The position numbers were made by a program, and so were the translations under genes. A stretch of 64,000 nucleotides of DNA from Durusdinium trenchii. Lineage: Eukaryota > Sar > Dinophyceae > Suessiales > Symbiodiniaceae. The stretch is taken from the NCBI GenBank assembly GCA_963970005.1, contig CAXAMN010021618.1, positions 590,982 through 654,981 on the forward strand, given 5' to 3'. The stretch's first letter is position 1; each line of letters starts with the position of its first letter. Of the stretch, positions 20,272-33,642 are shown one piece after another. A model generated the notes under the pieces. The model was given only the letters and a program-made list of their open reading frames with translations. It searched no databases and was not told the DNA's origin.

Positions 20272-23200
20272 CGCGGCGAAGCTGGGTCCCTACCTAGCCA
20301 ACTAGGGGGAACCTGAGCCGCGACTCCGAGATCGTTGCATGACAGTCCCCGTGATTCTCACGAGTTACCATCACAGTGCTGGAACAAGATTCAGAAGAGT
20401 CCCTTTCTTTTACATCACAAAGGCTAACACAAAAGCTGACCGCTGTCCGCTCAAGCAACCAAGTCACCAATGTGCTGCCATACAGGAGTCGATACATGGC
20501 ATCGGAAAAGATTGCAGAAGTTGCACGAACTGAACCCTTTCCTGCTGTTCAACCAGAATGCAGTAAGTGTGCTCAGCAAGATTTTGTCTGGGGTTGGACA
20601 TCAACACAAACTGGTCACACAATCTGCCCAGGATCGAAGGTTCTTTTCAAATCTGTTTTGAGCTACTTGTACTGATGTCTTTCTGGCCAAGCTCTGGCCA
20701 AGCTCCAGAGCATGATCCTGACGGCTGAATCTCAACTTGTGATCATCGCCCCTCTTTATTCGACATCAACTGGAGTTAGAAACTGTGACTTTCGCTTTTA
20801 CTCGCGCTTGGCCTGTTATATTCCCTTTCACTTTGACCGTGCTTTTGCAAGAAACCTGAGCAGGTCTTTTCTCCAAGGCATCGGCATCTTCTGATGGGTC
20901 TGGCTTTGACAGACTGTTAAACACAAAGCTCCAAGTGTAAGGCTAAAAGAGTCGGCCCTTCCTTGTAAGAGATGTTCAAATGTCTGCCGTCTCAAAGCGA
21001 AACCTCTGAGATTCAATGGTCTGCTTTTGAATCTGTCAATACTACCATCTTCAGGAAGTGCGTCTGTCTTGTGCCTTACAACAAGGATCTCTCAATAGCT
21101 CGCCGTTTGCATCATCCAACAAGTCACTATAAGTGTTTAGTTCCTAAAGCGAAGGAGTTGAAGAATCAAGGCTGGCCAAAAGTACGCTTGTCAACGGCGA
21201 GAGCGGCGAGAGGACAAGCGACAGGAGAAAGGACCAAAAGATTCCGATGGCCAGTGGCACAGGCCTTGGCTTGTAGAGCCAAACAGCTGGCGACGATGCC
21301 CGACTAGCGGCTCTTTGGCAGTACTGTTGTCAGGAAGCACAAATTTCTTGCAAAAGAATCAACAATAAATGTCAGATTCGGGCTTTCCTTTGAAGCTTAC
21401 GGGCGCGGCTCCAGCCCTGGAGAAACTTCGACAATTTCAAAGGCATCCACGAAGACGCTTATTGCAAAATGATGCAAATGCCCATCATCTCAAACATTGA
21501 ACCAACACAAAACAAATCTGAGGATACACATGGCAGAGATCGGGCGAACTACCACTTGCCAAATCATTTCACCAGTTGCAGCCCAAGGCATTTCAACTGG
21601 CTAATTGAATCTCAAGCAATTTCCTGGCGAATGTCTACAATAATGATCTTGGGATCTATGCAGCTGCAAATTGAATCAAGTATATAATGACCCCCTGAAA
21701 TATGTAAGGAGTGGTGCCCAAATTGCCAGCCTGACAGCGAATGCTTTTCAGGGCAATACTTAAGAATTCGCGACACCTGTTTACCACAAGCACTGAGTTT
21801 CGGCAGTACCCCGGCTGTCTGAGCAAGCCCCAACCCAAACTAAACGTGTAGATATCCTCTTTTGTTGCATCTTTGTCTTGGTACATACTCCACTCAAGAA
21901 TGAAGAGACACAATGTGTCTCAACTCTATGATTCCATGTTTTTGCTGAAAGATTCAAACTGAGCTTCTTGACATTCTCATGCCACGAAGGTTCTTCTGTT
22001 GATAGGCTAATTACCAAAGGGTTAATAGTGGATACTTGAACCTGAACCTCATCTATTAGGCAAACGGAGTGGACTTACAAGGTCACCTTGAAGCATTCAC
22101 CGACTATCAAAAGCATTCGCGCTGGCTACGGCTGTCACCACAATTGCTCCGACGGACGACAGCAGCTTGCTCTAAAAACTCGCCCGTCCAAATGGCCTCA
22201 GGATGACGAGGCGGCCGGGTTAGAAGGGAGGGACGGGGGGAACGTGGATGCATGTGCGTTGTGTATAGAATAGGGAGACCCCTAGCTGGCCCTAGCTACT
22301 GCATCTTGGGAGGGTCGGCCCAATTCAATTACGGACCAATGTGTCACTACACTCACTTAAATACATGATCTCTTGAAGGGGCTTTATATCTCGTATTGAT
22401 CACTTTGTGGCAGATGCAACGTTGTCATCTTTACATTGACCTCGTTCGCTTGTCCGTTGATGTTTGTTTACTAGCAAGTGGCATGTTTGCGGGTCACCGC
22501 TCTCTTTTGCGTTCAGTGAAAACAACAAATGTGATTGCTCAAGAATTGCTTTATGCTTTGGTGGTTGCTTCCCAGCATTTATTCTGGTCCTTTCTGCCAT
22601 TCAGCAAACAAGAAGAAGCTATCTAAACATGAATTTGAGATGAATCCACTGCAAGAGGCCACACGCCCATCCTCCAAGAGTACCATCCTCAAACCTTCCA
22701 ACACAACACGATGGTCCAGTGAAGAAGTCACTGTCAATGTCCCGTGCCTGTTCGAGCGCTTCTATCCATATCTTGTCAAGATACCACAGCAGAGGAAGAA
22801 CAACTCCCTCCTACTGAAAGATACACTGTGGTTGTTTGGACATAGAAACCCCAAACATGAAAACGGAGGTTGGCGACTGAAGCAACAATCAAAGACGGAA
22901 ACTCGTGATGCGGTTCGCTCCCATCTCGAGTTCAATATCTTTGTAACCCCAAAGGCACTGCATACCACAAAGTCTGGTCGATCAATCCGAAGCTGTATGT
23001 TGGCATGCCAAATCTTCTTTTAAATACCAATAATGGTCATGCTCAGTCAACCATGACATGTTCAAAGGAGGTGCATGCATGTAGCGAAAGAAACCGACCT
23101 AGCTTGCGACAAAACGAAATGCTTCTCCGCCAAAGAACACACAGCTTCCTGCAGGACGCAGCTCATGGGTTCAATTGCCCGGCCGGCTTCTTCCCCTGTC

Positions 23201-23659
23201 GAGACAATGCATGATGCCATTGTTTCGAATGAGCAACGACCTGTCGTCAATAACATTGTAGAAGTAAATCGCAGTTGCATATATATATATATATAGATAT
23301 AGCTTGAATACTGCTAGAATTGCATGAAAGCTAGAATGGGTTCATCTGCATCACAACCTAACCGAACCCTTGAACGCAATCTCCAAACTTCAACTTACTT
23401 GCACATTCTCTGGCCTCTGTCAGAATACCACGCTTGTAGATGGGTTCCAATTTGAACCTAACACACGATCGAATTTCTGACCTGTGACTTTAAGAAAGCT
23501 GACACCAATAGGAGTCGGAAATCCCAATGCCTCAAGACTGGGCCTTCTACTTGCATCACTTGTATTCCTCCATTATATGGAATTATGGATGCCAGGACAT
23601 CAACTCAAACCACCCTGTGTCTATCTGTGGCCAGAGAAACGGCAAAAGAACTCGCTCGA
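20272..23659. other. No supported gene
   Basis: Lower GC than the element. Contains an (AT)n run at 23279-23294 and scattered open frames of 60-160 codons without motif. One tiny plus-strand block near 20524-20568 (acceptor attgcag, donor GTAAGTG; peptide KLHELNPFLLFNQNA) looks exon-like but stands alone. The frame at 22535-23023 is open but not persuasive. Confidence 0.5.
23279..23294. repeat. (AT)n microsatellite
   Basis: A pure AT run in non-coding sequence. Confidence 0.9.
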
Positions 23660-24022
23660 TCAGCCTAAAGCCAGCATGGTGCATGCATAATCCTGCACAA
23701 ACTCAGACTGCGGCATATTCTTCAATGCCCAAATCTTATCCTTCTTCTCCTCCACTGCTTCATCCTCCTGAGACGATGAACTTCCTTCTATATACACGGC
23801 ACTCTTCCTTGTGGCTCTAGCTACAAGAGGTGAGTTCAGCAAGTTCCTCAGCTCCAATGGCTCATCGATGTCAAAAAAGCGCCAATTTTTCCCCAAGCCA
23901 TAGCTTGTGCGATGTTTTTGTGTATCCTCCTCTGGCCTCTGACTCGTTTCCACTTGCCTCGCCTTCATGGAGTAGTAGATCGGTCGGAAAATTTGATCAA
24001 CCTCGGGGCGCAACGAAAGCAA
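23660..24022 (-). CDS. Acidic exon-like frame downstream of hemA
   Basis: 120 open codons on the gene-bearing strand, with RFFDIDEPLELRNLLNSPLV followed by an S/E/D/K-rich patch. It lies ~400 bases downstream of the last hemA exon I can identify, so it could be a C-terminal extension of that protein or a separate gene. No family recognised; splice borders not resolved. Confidence 0.3.
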   Translation of the reverse strand: MLSLRPEVDQIFRPIYYSMKARQVETSQRPEEDTQKHRTSYGLGKNWRFFDIDEPLELRNLLNSPLVARATRKSAVYIEGSSSSQEDEAVEEKKDKIWALKNMPQSEFVQDYACTMLALG

Positions 24023-24427
24023 AGCGCAAAAGCCATGCGGATGTGTGACGTGGCTATGCCTCAGACTATGTCAAATCGCACCACAAGAACCGAGATGTTG
24101 CAATTGTAGCATTGCAAACAAACTTTATGCAACTAATGAACACAACAAACACACTATTTATTGTGGCTGGTGGGGGAGGATGGGCAGTTCGCCAAGGATG
24201 TGGAGGCACAAGTTTGAAGGGAGGCACGGAGCTGGAATTAGACCCTATCCAGAAAGCAATTTAAAACCATTTCGTTACCTTTCTTCTTTTTTGGGGTGAG
24301 AATCGGTGAGAAGTGGAGGGCTTGGTGAGCCACTGATAGGTCCCTTGAGTGTTGAAATGCTAGGGTTTTGCCCTGGATCACCAGTGAGGGGTTAGGTTTT
24401 CTGACATACTTTCTTCCACATCATCAC

Positions 24428-27400
24428 CTGTTGGATTTCCACCAGCTGCAGCACGCCCAAGAGCTTTCTGGGACTCCCAGCAATGTGTCTGGTCAACTTG
24501 TCCACAGCTTCACGCTCTCTCTCATCGAGGCCCTTGGCAAAAGTCGGGTGTGGCATTGAGAAAGCATCAACATGTGCATGGAAGAGAAACTATACTTAGG
24601 TGATTGTCATTTGCCAGATTGACACACCTGACAGGTCGGGGCTGTTGTTCAACGTGAATCATATTCACATCTTCAGCATCCGCTGCTCGGGAAGGCACCT
24701 TCAGCTTGTGGGACAGATTCTCTGTTTCCGTCTTTCGAATGTTCTCTGCCATGGCCTGGCAAATGGCACAAGCAGAGTCTGAGACTCATTCAGTTGTCCC
24801 GACCTCAATTCATCAAACCATTGAAGTAATTTTTACGGATGGCTCCATGAGGACGCCAAATGCAAGGTAGACAGGCAGGTGTTGACCCAACGAGGAGATT
24901 CACAAGGACGACTCTCTGCAAGTCTCCAAAGACATCAAAAGTCAGGAAAGATCAAATGTGTTGCCGCCGCAATGGAGCAATGGAAGCTTCAAAGAAGGTA
25001 TCACTCGCTGGAGTTGGGGTGCACAAACCGGCTATCTCGACGACAATGCCAAAACAGGAGACATTGCAAATGTTGTATAATTGTGATTTAATTGTGTTCT
25101 GATTTTGCTATTCATCCTCGCCGAAGAGACTCTTTGCTCCCTTGCCACATCTTGCTGTGTTCACCTGCCTGGAGCGCTGCCAAGTATGGCACTGCACCCT
25201 GTGAAGCCTGGCAAGAGAAGGAAGCCGAAGCCAAAGTGAAGCCTGTGAAGCTGCACATCTTGTGCGCTTTGCACGTCACGTCAGCCGTCTCTTGACCGCC
25301 TGCCACACCTTGAACTTGCCCACTTCAGTGCCTGAAGACGAAGAGTCCAAGTTCATCTCAAGCATTAACTAGTAGCTTCTTGTTACCAGTAGCTACTTGC
25401 TCCTAGTAGTACGGCCAGGAGCCCCTAGTAGCGTCCTTGCTCCTAGTAGCGATGCACCTTGTTACTAATGTCATAGATAGTTCAGGTTCTCATCATAGCT
25501 AGGCCCCGGGCTGATGATCTTCTTTGCTTTCTCCACCTCAGCCAGCCTCTTCTGTGCATTGGCCTCCACAGAGAGTTGTGCTGTGTTTCTGCGTGTAAAC
25601 CTTTATATACCCTATTCTGATATGGATCCATTACAATTGCGAAAAAATCAACATCAAGGCCAGTACGTTGCATTCACCCTGCTGCATGCCTGGACAACCT
25701 TCTGAAGGTCGTCCACGGAGTAGGAGAACACCTCAACTCAAAGGCGATAGTAGAGATCGCAACTTTGGCTTTTCAGGTTTGTCAAAACTGAAGCAATGCC
25801 TACATGGAAGAAACAAGTCGACTCCTTTCAAGCCAAAGCTCAAAGCGGCCAAAAACATATGCCATTTCAGGGTAACTCCTAAGGGCAAGCAGCACGCTGA
25901 CTTGTTCGGGGCCCCGCACATTCTCCACATCTTCGCAGCCTGGGGCCACGTTCAAAGGCACGGAGATGTCGACCAACATCAAAGGGCGCTCTTGTCCTTC
26001 AGCAAATCAAGCAGAGCGGCGCTGTGTGAGTCGTCTCAAGTCTTTCAAATGTCTTGCCAACTTAGTCTCTGCCGTATGTGCCATAGCCCTATGCAAGATG
26101 TTCAAGGTTACAAGTTGAATCTCGATTTAGGGCTAAAAGAATACACAAGCATCACCTAAAACATGTTCCATCAAGAAATCAAGTACCGACATTAATGTTG
26201 CTCCTTCCACATTCTCAGGGTGAATGATGGGCACCTTCAGGGAGGTAGGTTTGCAACACAGGGGACGATGGCTGCTCTAGAATCATGACCAAAACCATCA
26301 TCATCTGTTTATTAATATGTTTTACTATGTGTTATTCATATGTATATATAATATATAGTATAAACTATAAACACACCTCACAGCACAGAACTTCTGAAAC
26401 TACAGTCACTGGAGCTCAAAAATCCGACCAGCTTGGCTGCATGCCTTATGATGCTGGGAGAGTTTGCGACAATTTTTGAAGAACACATAATCAACGATGC
26501 ATGAATGAGGCACAAAACACTAGACTATCACCGTACAGCTGAAAGGAATCAATTTGACCCTGTCAAACAAACAGTGCTGGCACAGAACGATGAGAGTCTC
26601 CACCTCGCTTCCCGTGGCTGTAAACACTACATCGCACTGCTTCATGACATCGAACATATCGTCCATGGGGGCAACCTAAGAAACATGGTGAGTCAACGAG
26701 CAAGAATCCACATGAAGGGAAATGCACTCCGACGATTTCGAACCATACAGGAGATGTTCAGCCAGTTCCACCATAAATATGCTGCTTGCCTATGTCCATC
26801 CTCAATAGCGGAGACTGCTCCAAATACAACCATCCCTAGATATGTCAAGTCGAAACCAGCTCCACAGAATCTGGAGCAACTATATAGTCAGAACGATTAC
26901 AGTATCTGGAAGAGTAACAACAAGAAGAGCTCCCTTCTTATGATTGCTTATGTTGTATAACATTAGTCATTTGGTCCGTGGACCTCACTGACTCAAGTAA
27001 CCGCCTTGCTGAACGTTTTTTTTTCTAGCCAAGAAGCAGTGGCATTCTGGCCACCACGAGCCTTCACGAGGTCATCTTGCAAAACCGTCTCAGCCTTCTC
27101 CACCGAGCGGTTCACCAAGGTGACCCGGATGTCCGGGTGCTTGCTGAACAAAGCGAGCAACAGAAGCCTCCAAGCTGCTGCGGTTTCGGAAGAACTTTGA
27201 TGCTTTCCGTTTGACAGTTCATGTCCTCTTGCCGCGTCTCCGTTGCTCTTGTTGTCCCATAAAAAATGCCGGAGAAAGCTGGGACCTCAGAATCATTTGC
27301 CCTCCGAACTTCCAGTACCCATTTCCCAGAGAACGCCAAACCTTGACATCTTGCCGGCACCGATGATGCCAACCTTAGCTGATCGATATAGAAACCAATT

Positions 27401-28536
27401 GACACAAATCCAAAAGCCTGTGGATCCACAATCAGATTTGTGATCAATCTCTATCCTTCCTTCTTGTTACTTATTGTGTTTGGAGGTTTATTAGTGTAGA
27501 AATCCACCAAATGCTTGCAATACCCATGAGAAACGTCACGGGGCTGACACGCTTCAGCGATACGCCGCAGGACGCTGACACGCTTCCGCGCTTCGATCAA
27601 GTCACATGCACCTTGCTGGCAGGTTTTCGCAGGTCCTGCATGGACCTGGTGAGCTGAGGCTGGAGGCTGTCAGCTGGTGCAAACGCTGGAGCTGGGGCAT
27701 GTTCTACACCCTTCCATCGACTTCTGCATGCACGAGTCGAACTTGGATCCCAAGAAAAAGGACTTGACATCTTGCCACACTCTAGACTATGACTCTTTTA
27801 TGTGTGGCAAGTCGAGGTGATCCATGCATTGCGTGCTGTTTTGCAGGTAGTTAGGCTGTTTCCCAGGCAGTTCTTCGGCCTGCTCATCATGAGCTCAACT
27901 GCTGCACTGGAGACCGAGACAGAGCCTTGGCTTGAAATGACAGCAAAACAAGGAAAGGGTGTTCAGGTCAGTCATTATGTCGCTCATGTTTCTGTGTAGG
28001 CACGCAGAACCTGAGCTGCGAGCCCTTTCCAATCTTTGTCCGGGTGCGGACAAGCTTACCAATCCTTTCAGCGGAATTGTTGGACCACTTTGCAGTTGTG
28101 GCGGCTGTCGGCTGTCTGACAACTGCTTCATGGATTGGTCTGAGTCTGTTGGCAAAGGTGTGACAGGTTGAAGAAAGTTCCTTGAAATTTCGCTGGAAAG
28201 TGGGAAAACCTGCGGAGGTGGACAAACTGTTGCTGGTACGTTTTTTCCAGTGCCTGATGCCAGCATTCAGCATCTTGGCAACGATCTTGCCACCGGCACC
28301 AGCAACAGACTCCTCAGACTCTCCAAAGGTTGTCAACAAGAAGCTAATGCCGAGAGAGATTGTGACAGTCTCAACTTACCTGAACTCTTCATGATTCGTC
28401 CTACTTAAAGTTCTAAAAATAAAAAAACACGATTACTCAATCGCCAGGAGCGACTTCCCGTTCTCTCCTCCTCCTCCTCTCCACCCTTTGCAATGCAATG
28501 TTCATGGCAGGCCTTCACCTGCGACAGAATCTGCGC
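24428..28536 (-). CDS. hemA: Glutamyl-tRNA reductase, middle to C-terminal exons
   Basis: NADPH-dependent reduction of plastid glutamyl-tRNA to glutamate-1-semialdehyde, the committed step of tetrapyrrole and chlorophyll synthesis. Exons, 5' to 3': 28536-28485 (AQILSQVKACHEH), 28320-28261 (GAGGKIVAKMLNAG), ~28072-28024 (RIGKLVRTRTKIGKG), 27925-~27876 (SVSVSSAAVELMM), 27378-27342 (KVGIIGAGKMSR, the NADPH-binding loop), 27167-27044 (RVTLVNRSVEKAE), 26675-26604 (CDVVFTATGSE), 25988-25896 (LMLVDISVPLNVAPG), 25580-~25516 (EANAQKRLAEVEKA), 24755-24669 (ENIRKTETENLSHKL), 24532-24428 (EREAVDKLTRHI, the dimerisation helix). Most junction phases agree. Introns include GC-AG types (28261, 28024, 27044). 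One small exon before 25988 seems missing. The N-terminal catalytic domain is not in this cluster; it appears at 48-49 kb. Confidence 0.88.
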
Positions 28537-28735
28537 CTAGCGGCAGGCGCGTCTGCAACACAGTCGATCTATGCATCGCAGTGATGTACAGACTAATGAT
28601 GGATGTCTGGGGGTGGTGAAATCCAGATGAGCACGCTTGAGAACTGCGACTCCATGACTCCAAAATTGAGACCGAATATCGCCCTGCCGTGAAAAAGCTA
28701 CAAAACAGATTCTTCGTGTGACAAAGCAGAACATG

Positions 28736-31018
28736 TTACTGATCGAGGTCTTGCTGTTGAAAATGACAATGGTGGCTGCCAAAAAACGTCGATTTCTGCG
28801 CGGATGCGTCAGCCAGCAAGGCCCGTCGAATCTCATCGGCGTTTCCCAAGAGCTGGACCTGTGTATGCTGGGACCCCAATTCGACACCATCAGCATTTCG
28901 AATGGTCACTCGCACCTCGTTGGAGGGGGATCCATCCTCCAGTTGTCGTGCCTCCACGAGGACATCCACGTGCTCTCCATTGATGAAGGATGGAATCAAG
29001 GTGCTGAGTATTTTTGCTTCCTCCGGTGACCGAAAAACAAGTAATCCTTCGGCCGTGTGAACAAGCTCCACCAAAATGTTGGTGAGTTGCCTCAGTGCAA
29101 TGATGGTCTGGAGGGGAGTCCTCCGCTAAAATAGAACGGAAAAGCTTGGTGCCTGTATATATAATATAGTCGTTTGTCTCAAAACCCTTAACATGATGAA
29201 AGCATGCAACAATTCTGAAAACCCAGGCTACGGGCTATCAAGACTTTGACTCTGGATGTCCAGGTTCACAAGACCTATCGTCTGCTCCTTTGTCCCATCT
29301 CTTCTGCTGAGAGCATCATGGTACCGCCAACTTTGATATCGTAGAAATAGTGAATCCAAGTTGTCTGGACCCAGCTGCCGCCAAAGAAAGTCGGTCATCT
29401 CAGAAGGTGTTTGAGCTACACTCGCGCTTCTCGTTCCCTCCAGTGCTTCTAAAAGGACCTCTAAAAGGAGAAAAAGCTCTGTATTCACTGACTTTCGTTC
29501 CAGACCGAGCATAAGCTCAGGATCCAGCTCCAACTGATCGACAATTGTAAGCAAAGCTGATGCATTGCGTTGATAAGCCATGGCAGAATCTAAAATGTCC
29601 TGCAATGGTGAGCCTGTGTCCAAAATCTCTTCAAATTCAGGTGGCATAACAATTGGCTCTGGTCCAACGCTAATTTTCTCTCGACTTTCAGATGCTTCCG
29701 AAGCTTCCGAAGCTTCTCTCAAAAGTTCCTCTTCTTCCTCCTTCTCTTGTGATGCAGCAAAGTCTCCCAAGCCTGGCAGTGGGGAATCTAAAGTTGACTG
29801 AGCCGGAAGATCAAAGACTCCTGGCCTGATAGAGAGGCGCTGAGATGCAACCTCATTCAGGTTCCAAATGGGCAAGTCATGCACCACTGAGGGAATCCGA
29901 AATTCAATCTCCTCCCAGCCTGTCGCGTGCCACCCTTCCCTCATGGTTAAATACAGGGGCACCTCCCTCTGTTGCGGATCGGCATCTAAGTGCTCTGGCT
30001 TTCGCATCAAGTTTGAACTGAAAGAAAGTTGAATGGCTCCAAGGAGTATGCATTCGGCCATCATGAACACGACTTCGTCTACCACATCGGTTGACGTCAG
30101 GGCAAAAAAGGCCACTCCGTTGACGAACGTTCGAAGGTCCCAATTGGGCACCACCTCGCTGAAGACTTCATTCCCGGCATGTCGGCCTTTCACCAACAAT
30201 GGCGTGGGTGGCTTGGAGGTCGAGGTCGCACCGCAGGACGTACGGCAAAGATCAACGGACTGGAGACTTACTGGTCGCCCAAAGCGAATTCGGCCTACAG
30301 AACCTTGCAGCTGGGCTACAAAGCGACCACGCTTCACGGCATCGTTTTCAAAAGATGGATTTTCCACCAAGTCCCATGGGCCTTCCCAGTGCACCTGGAA
30401 GGGAATTCCACCACCCAACCGCCTGGTGCCTGCAAAGCTTGTTGGGAAGTGCTGCTGCCATGGCTGCATCCCTCGAAAGCCCAGGATGGCCGAGCGGCCA
30501 CGCTGCTTCGGAGAGGACGGCTCTCGGCTGGGAGCTTTGGATGCTTTGGCCGTCTCCACGCCCGCCTTAGCCTTGGCCTTGGCCTTCAAGCTGGCGCCCA
30601 GGAAGTATTCATCCAACATTTCACCGCCATCAGAAGACGATAATAGGCGACTTGAGAAGATCCCGTCAGTCACAGCTGAGAAGGACTGGGTACAATGTGG
30701 GCCATCAGCCACAGAGTCACAAGCAGCCGTACTAGCCTTGTAAACAAGGCCATCTGCAATGTAGACTCTCTCTCGTAAACTTAACACGGCTTCCTCCAAG
30801 ATCTGCTCGACATTAAGAGCCCCATCCACCAAAGAACACAGATGTGCAACCAAATAGCACAGCAGCTGGTCTCGAAAACACATGGCAACAAGTGCTACTT
30901 CTTTCAGACTGTCTGCATGCTTATTGATCTTTCGTGGAGGTGTCACAACATACCGTCTATTTTTCTTGAAAGTTGATTTATCCACTGGGCATTCAAGACT
31001 CGCCTTTGTTCTATCTGA
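28736..31018 (-). CDS. Gene with a very long exon, product not recognised
   Basis: The main exon starts after gcatag at 31018 and stays open ~596 codons to 29228. Visible parts: an N-terminal helical region (SLVDGALNVEQILEEAVLSL), an Ala/Lys repeat (KAKAKAKAGVETAKASKA), a middle region that may be beta-rich (NWDLRTFVNGVAFFALTSTD) and an acidic EEEEE patch followed by EASEASEASES. A second block at 29074-28736 begins after tttag near 29128 and contains LTNILVELVHTAEGLLVFRS and DVLVEARQLEDG, ending in a stop; it is probably the 3' exon. No catalytic motif or known domain recognised. An exon this long is unusual beside the ~30-180-base exons around it and could mean a retroposed gene. Confidence 0.55.
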
Positions 31019-31370
31019 CTATGCATTCCTCACCTGCAAACAAAAAGAGTGTGTGCACCTGGTAGTGAATTTCTCCAATGCAAAAGCGAAGGTGGGAGAC
31101 TCAATGGGAACAGTTGAATAGAAAAGTCATCCACCGTTTGGGCAGCTTTTGATTATGCTTTTCAGCATCACTGCAGTGAACCTTGAACTCGTGGCCGATG
31201 GCAAACTGTCTCAAGGATAAAGTGCTCACTGTTATAGGCTAGGTCCTTCAGGTCAGTCTTCTTGCTCACATCAAGGATGCCGAGATTGAAAAAAAAGGCT
31301 TGGAGACCAAGAAAATCTGTCCCGGAAGAAAACCAATGTCACCGAACACAAGCACAACTATGTAGCAAAA

Positions 31371-31440
31371 GGTTGGAGGCCATCGCTATTAGGTTGGAGG
31401 CCATCGCAGTAGGTTGGAGGCCATCGCTCTTAGGTTATCG
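31371..31440. repeat. GGTTGGAGGCCATCGC short tandem repeat
   Basis: Three close copies of AGGTTGGAGGCCATCGC separated by 2-5 variable bases. Further copies lie at about 35168-35205 and, inverted and degraded, at 39778-39830. Confidence 0.85.
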
Positions 31441-31740
31441 AAAAGCTATGCAGCAAACAAGACCCTTCTCTGCACGGTCTGCATCCTGTGCCTCACCAAG
31501 AACCAATGAGTCAAGACCAGAACTCACCTCGCTCGGAGCATCGCCGGAGCTCTGCTGCGCAAAGCAACACTATGCTTTCAGATTTAAAGCTTGATATCGT
31601 AGTTTTTGTACCCCAAGACTGCGAGGGGGTGAGTGGCAACTTCCAAGCATCAATTCCTTTAATCGGAGGGCTGAGGCTCACATCCACTGTTGCATGCTTG
31701 AGTAGAAAGTGTGGCGCCATGGCGCCAATATCAGCTTAGA

Positions 31741-32582
31741 AGGTTGGAACCCAAGACTCATGTCATCCGACATAATAGAACTGGTGCGAATGCACACGTA
31801 TCCACCAAAAAAACGTTAAACATTCTCTAAAGTGAAAGAATGTTTGAGACCTGTGTGTCATGTACTGGTAGAAATCTGCTGTGATACAGCCTACATTCTG
31901 TGGTTTGGGGTTCCCGTTGTCCGGCTCTGCATGTCATTCGAGTCTTGAGCCGGGGTCAGTATGCCCGCTCCTCGAAGAGGTGGTTGATGGCATCATGCCC
32001 CGAGTAGTTGAAGAGATAAGGATCCAGCTCCTAGACCCAGTTGCGCTCGCTCCACGACTCACTCCGTGGAATTGTGCACGCCGCAACAGAAAGACCGAGC
32101 GACCCAAAAACATGTCTCAACCCCTCTGTCATGGAAGATTTGACCCTCAAATCTATTGTAAGGAGTCAAAAGGAGTCAAAGCAAATACTCTCAACAACTT
32201 CCGCAAACATTCTGCTGTTTCGAGTCACCCACAGAAACTTCTCGCGATTCAAGTGACCCTGTAGGGCAACGCTTTGGGTCTGGCACCTCGCTGTCCAGAC
32301 CAGACTGCTCTCGAAGGAAGGCGTTGACGCGGTCAATGGCCGTGTATTTCCTTGGAAGGTTCTCAAGTTTTAACACCACACCTGGCTCATTATTCTTGTT
32401 GTTTTGGTCCGTGGCCCTGCCTCCTTACTCATTATATATATATATATATAGTGGGCGTCTACTTAATTAAGTAAGGGAGTAGTTCGCTAGTAAGAGTAGT
32501 TCGCTACTAGCAATAGGAAGCTCCTAGGTAGGACGCAGGATAGCTCACGCCAACAATTTGGTTCCTAGATTTTTAGGGAAAC
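31741..32582. other. No supported gene
   Basis: Holds an (AT)n run at 32432-32451 and, at 32480-32530, a degraded CTAG-type repeat (GCTACTAGCAATAGGAAGC). Open frames here lack splice borders or motifs. Confidence 0.5.
32432..32451. repeat. (AT)n microsatellite
   Basis: A TA-dinucleotide run just upstream of a degraded CTAG-type repeat. Confidence 0.9.
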
Positions 32583-33383
32583 TTAATGGGAAGGCTTGGG
32601 CAGGGTGACTATGTCAGTCCTTTCTACTGTAGATTTCACATCACCACGTGTTGTAGAGCACCGCTGGTGCCAGTGGGTGTTGAAGCGAAATCGACGACGC
32701 TGTTCGATCAATCCTGGCTGATCAAAGCATTGTACGCTGTTCATTGACAGGGACAGCACTTTCTCGAAAGCCAAGAGCAGGGGAATGTGTCAGAGTTGGA
32801 CTTACCTGTTTCTTCCAGTTGCATCTCATCCATCCGTTTCTTTTCATGTGTTCTGTAATCTGAAGGGTCTGTGTCTGGCAAGTAAAGATCAGCCGCATCT
32901 TGGCAGAACTGGTTTACCAGAGCCGCATGGTGGAAAATACGTCAAGAATCTGGCATCTTGATACTGCACTTTGCACAATCAAGGCCAATCACTCTGAGTT
33001 CTTCTCATGAAGTCCTTTGATGCCACATTCTTTGTTGATGCGCTGCAACGAATTCGTCACTCCAACCCCTAGTGGTTGGATGGACAAGTGCTGATTGCCA
33101 AGAATATAGTGCAAGTGCAATAGCCATAATTGGTTCCATATGTAGACTCACTCAAAGTGTCAGGTTTGGCATCTGTTACCTGTAAGAATCTGAGCTATCG
33201 CCCATCAACCCTTAGAGTGACCTTCCACCGGCTGCACGTGACGCGCATAGAGCCACACTGTACAAACCAGGAAAAGCTTTGTCCGCAGTTCTGGACAAAA
33301 ACAGTGCAGCACAAATGGAGCAAATCCACCGCGGAAAATTGCTTCGAACCCTTCGCGAACCACAACATGAAGGCGTTGTAAAC
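32583..33383 (-). CDS. Short-exon gene, product not recognised
   Basis: Exon 33383-33229 (155 bases; acceptor cttttgcag, donor CCG|GTGGAAG) encodes VREGFEAIFRGGFAPFVLHC and LFLVCTVWLYARHVQP. The next block, after ggcaatcag near 33090, reads LGVGVTNSLQRINKECGIKG. A third, ending at 32806 with ACAG|GTAAGT, reads DLYLPDTDPSDYRTHEKK then RMDEMQLEE. A last block (32774-32583) reads MNSVQCFDQPGLIEQRR. Acceptor and donor quality is good and all are on the minus strand, so a real gene is likely, but the chain between the second and third blocks is not solved and no domain is recognised. Confidence 0.45.
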
Positions 33384-33571
33384 CTGCAAAAGAAATGACT
33401 AATGACCACCAGGCAACTTCATGGATCCCCACTCAAGCGAGACAAAGCGACGGGTTCGAAACGGAACGGAAGCTGATCCCAAAAAAAAGCCTGCAGGACA
33501 ACCTGGTGAACGAGCATGTTCAACTGGTGGGCAAGTTCCATCATAGTATGAAATCACGCGGAGGGAGGAAG

Positions 33572-33642
33572 CTACTTAGTTACTAGTGACAAGGGCATCG
33601 CTACTAGTAGCTAGAAGCTACTAGTAACAAGTAACAAGGTTA
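33572..33642. repeat. CTAG-rich dispersed repeat
   Basis: Contains ACTAGTGACAAGGGCATCGC and CTACTAGTAACAAG, members of the family at the window start. Confidence 0.85.

Noticed and set aside
26505-26960. 151-codon plus-strand frame
   Set aside because: It overlaps, on the other strand, a hemA exon with the CDVVFTATGS motif and good splice sites.
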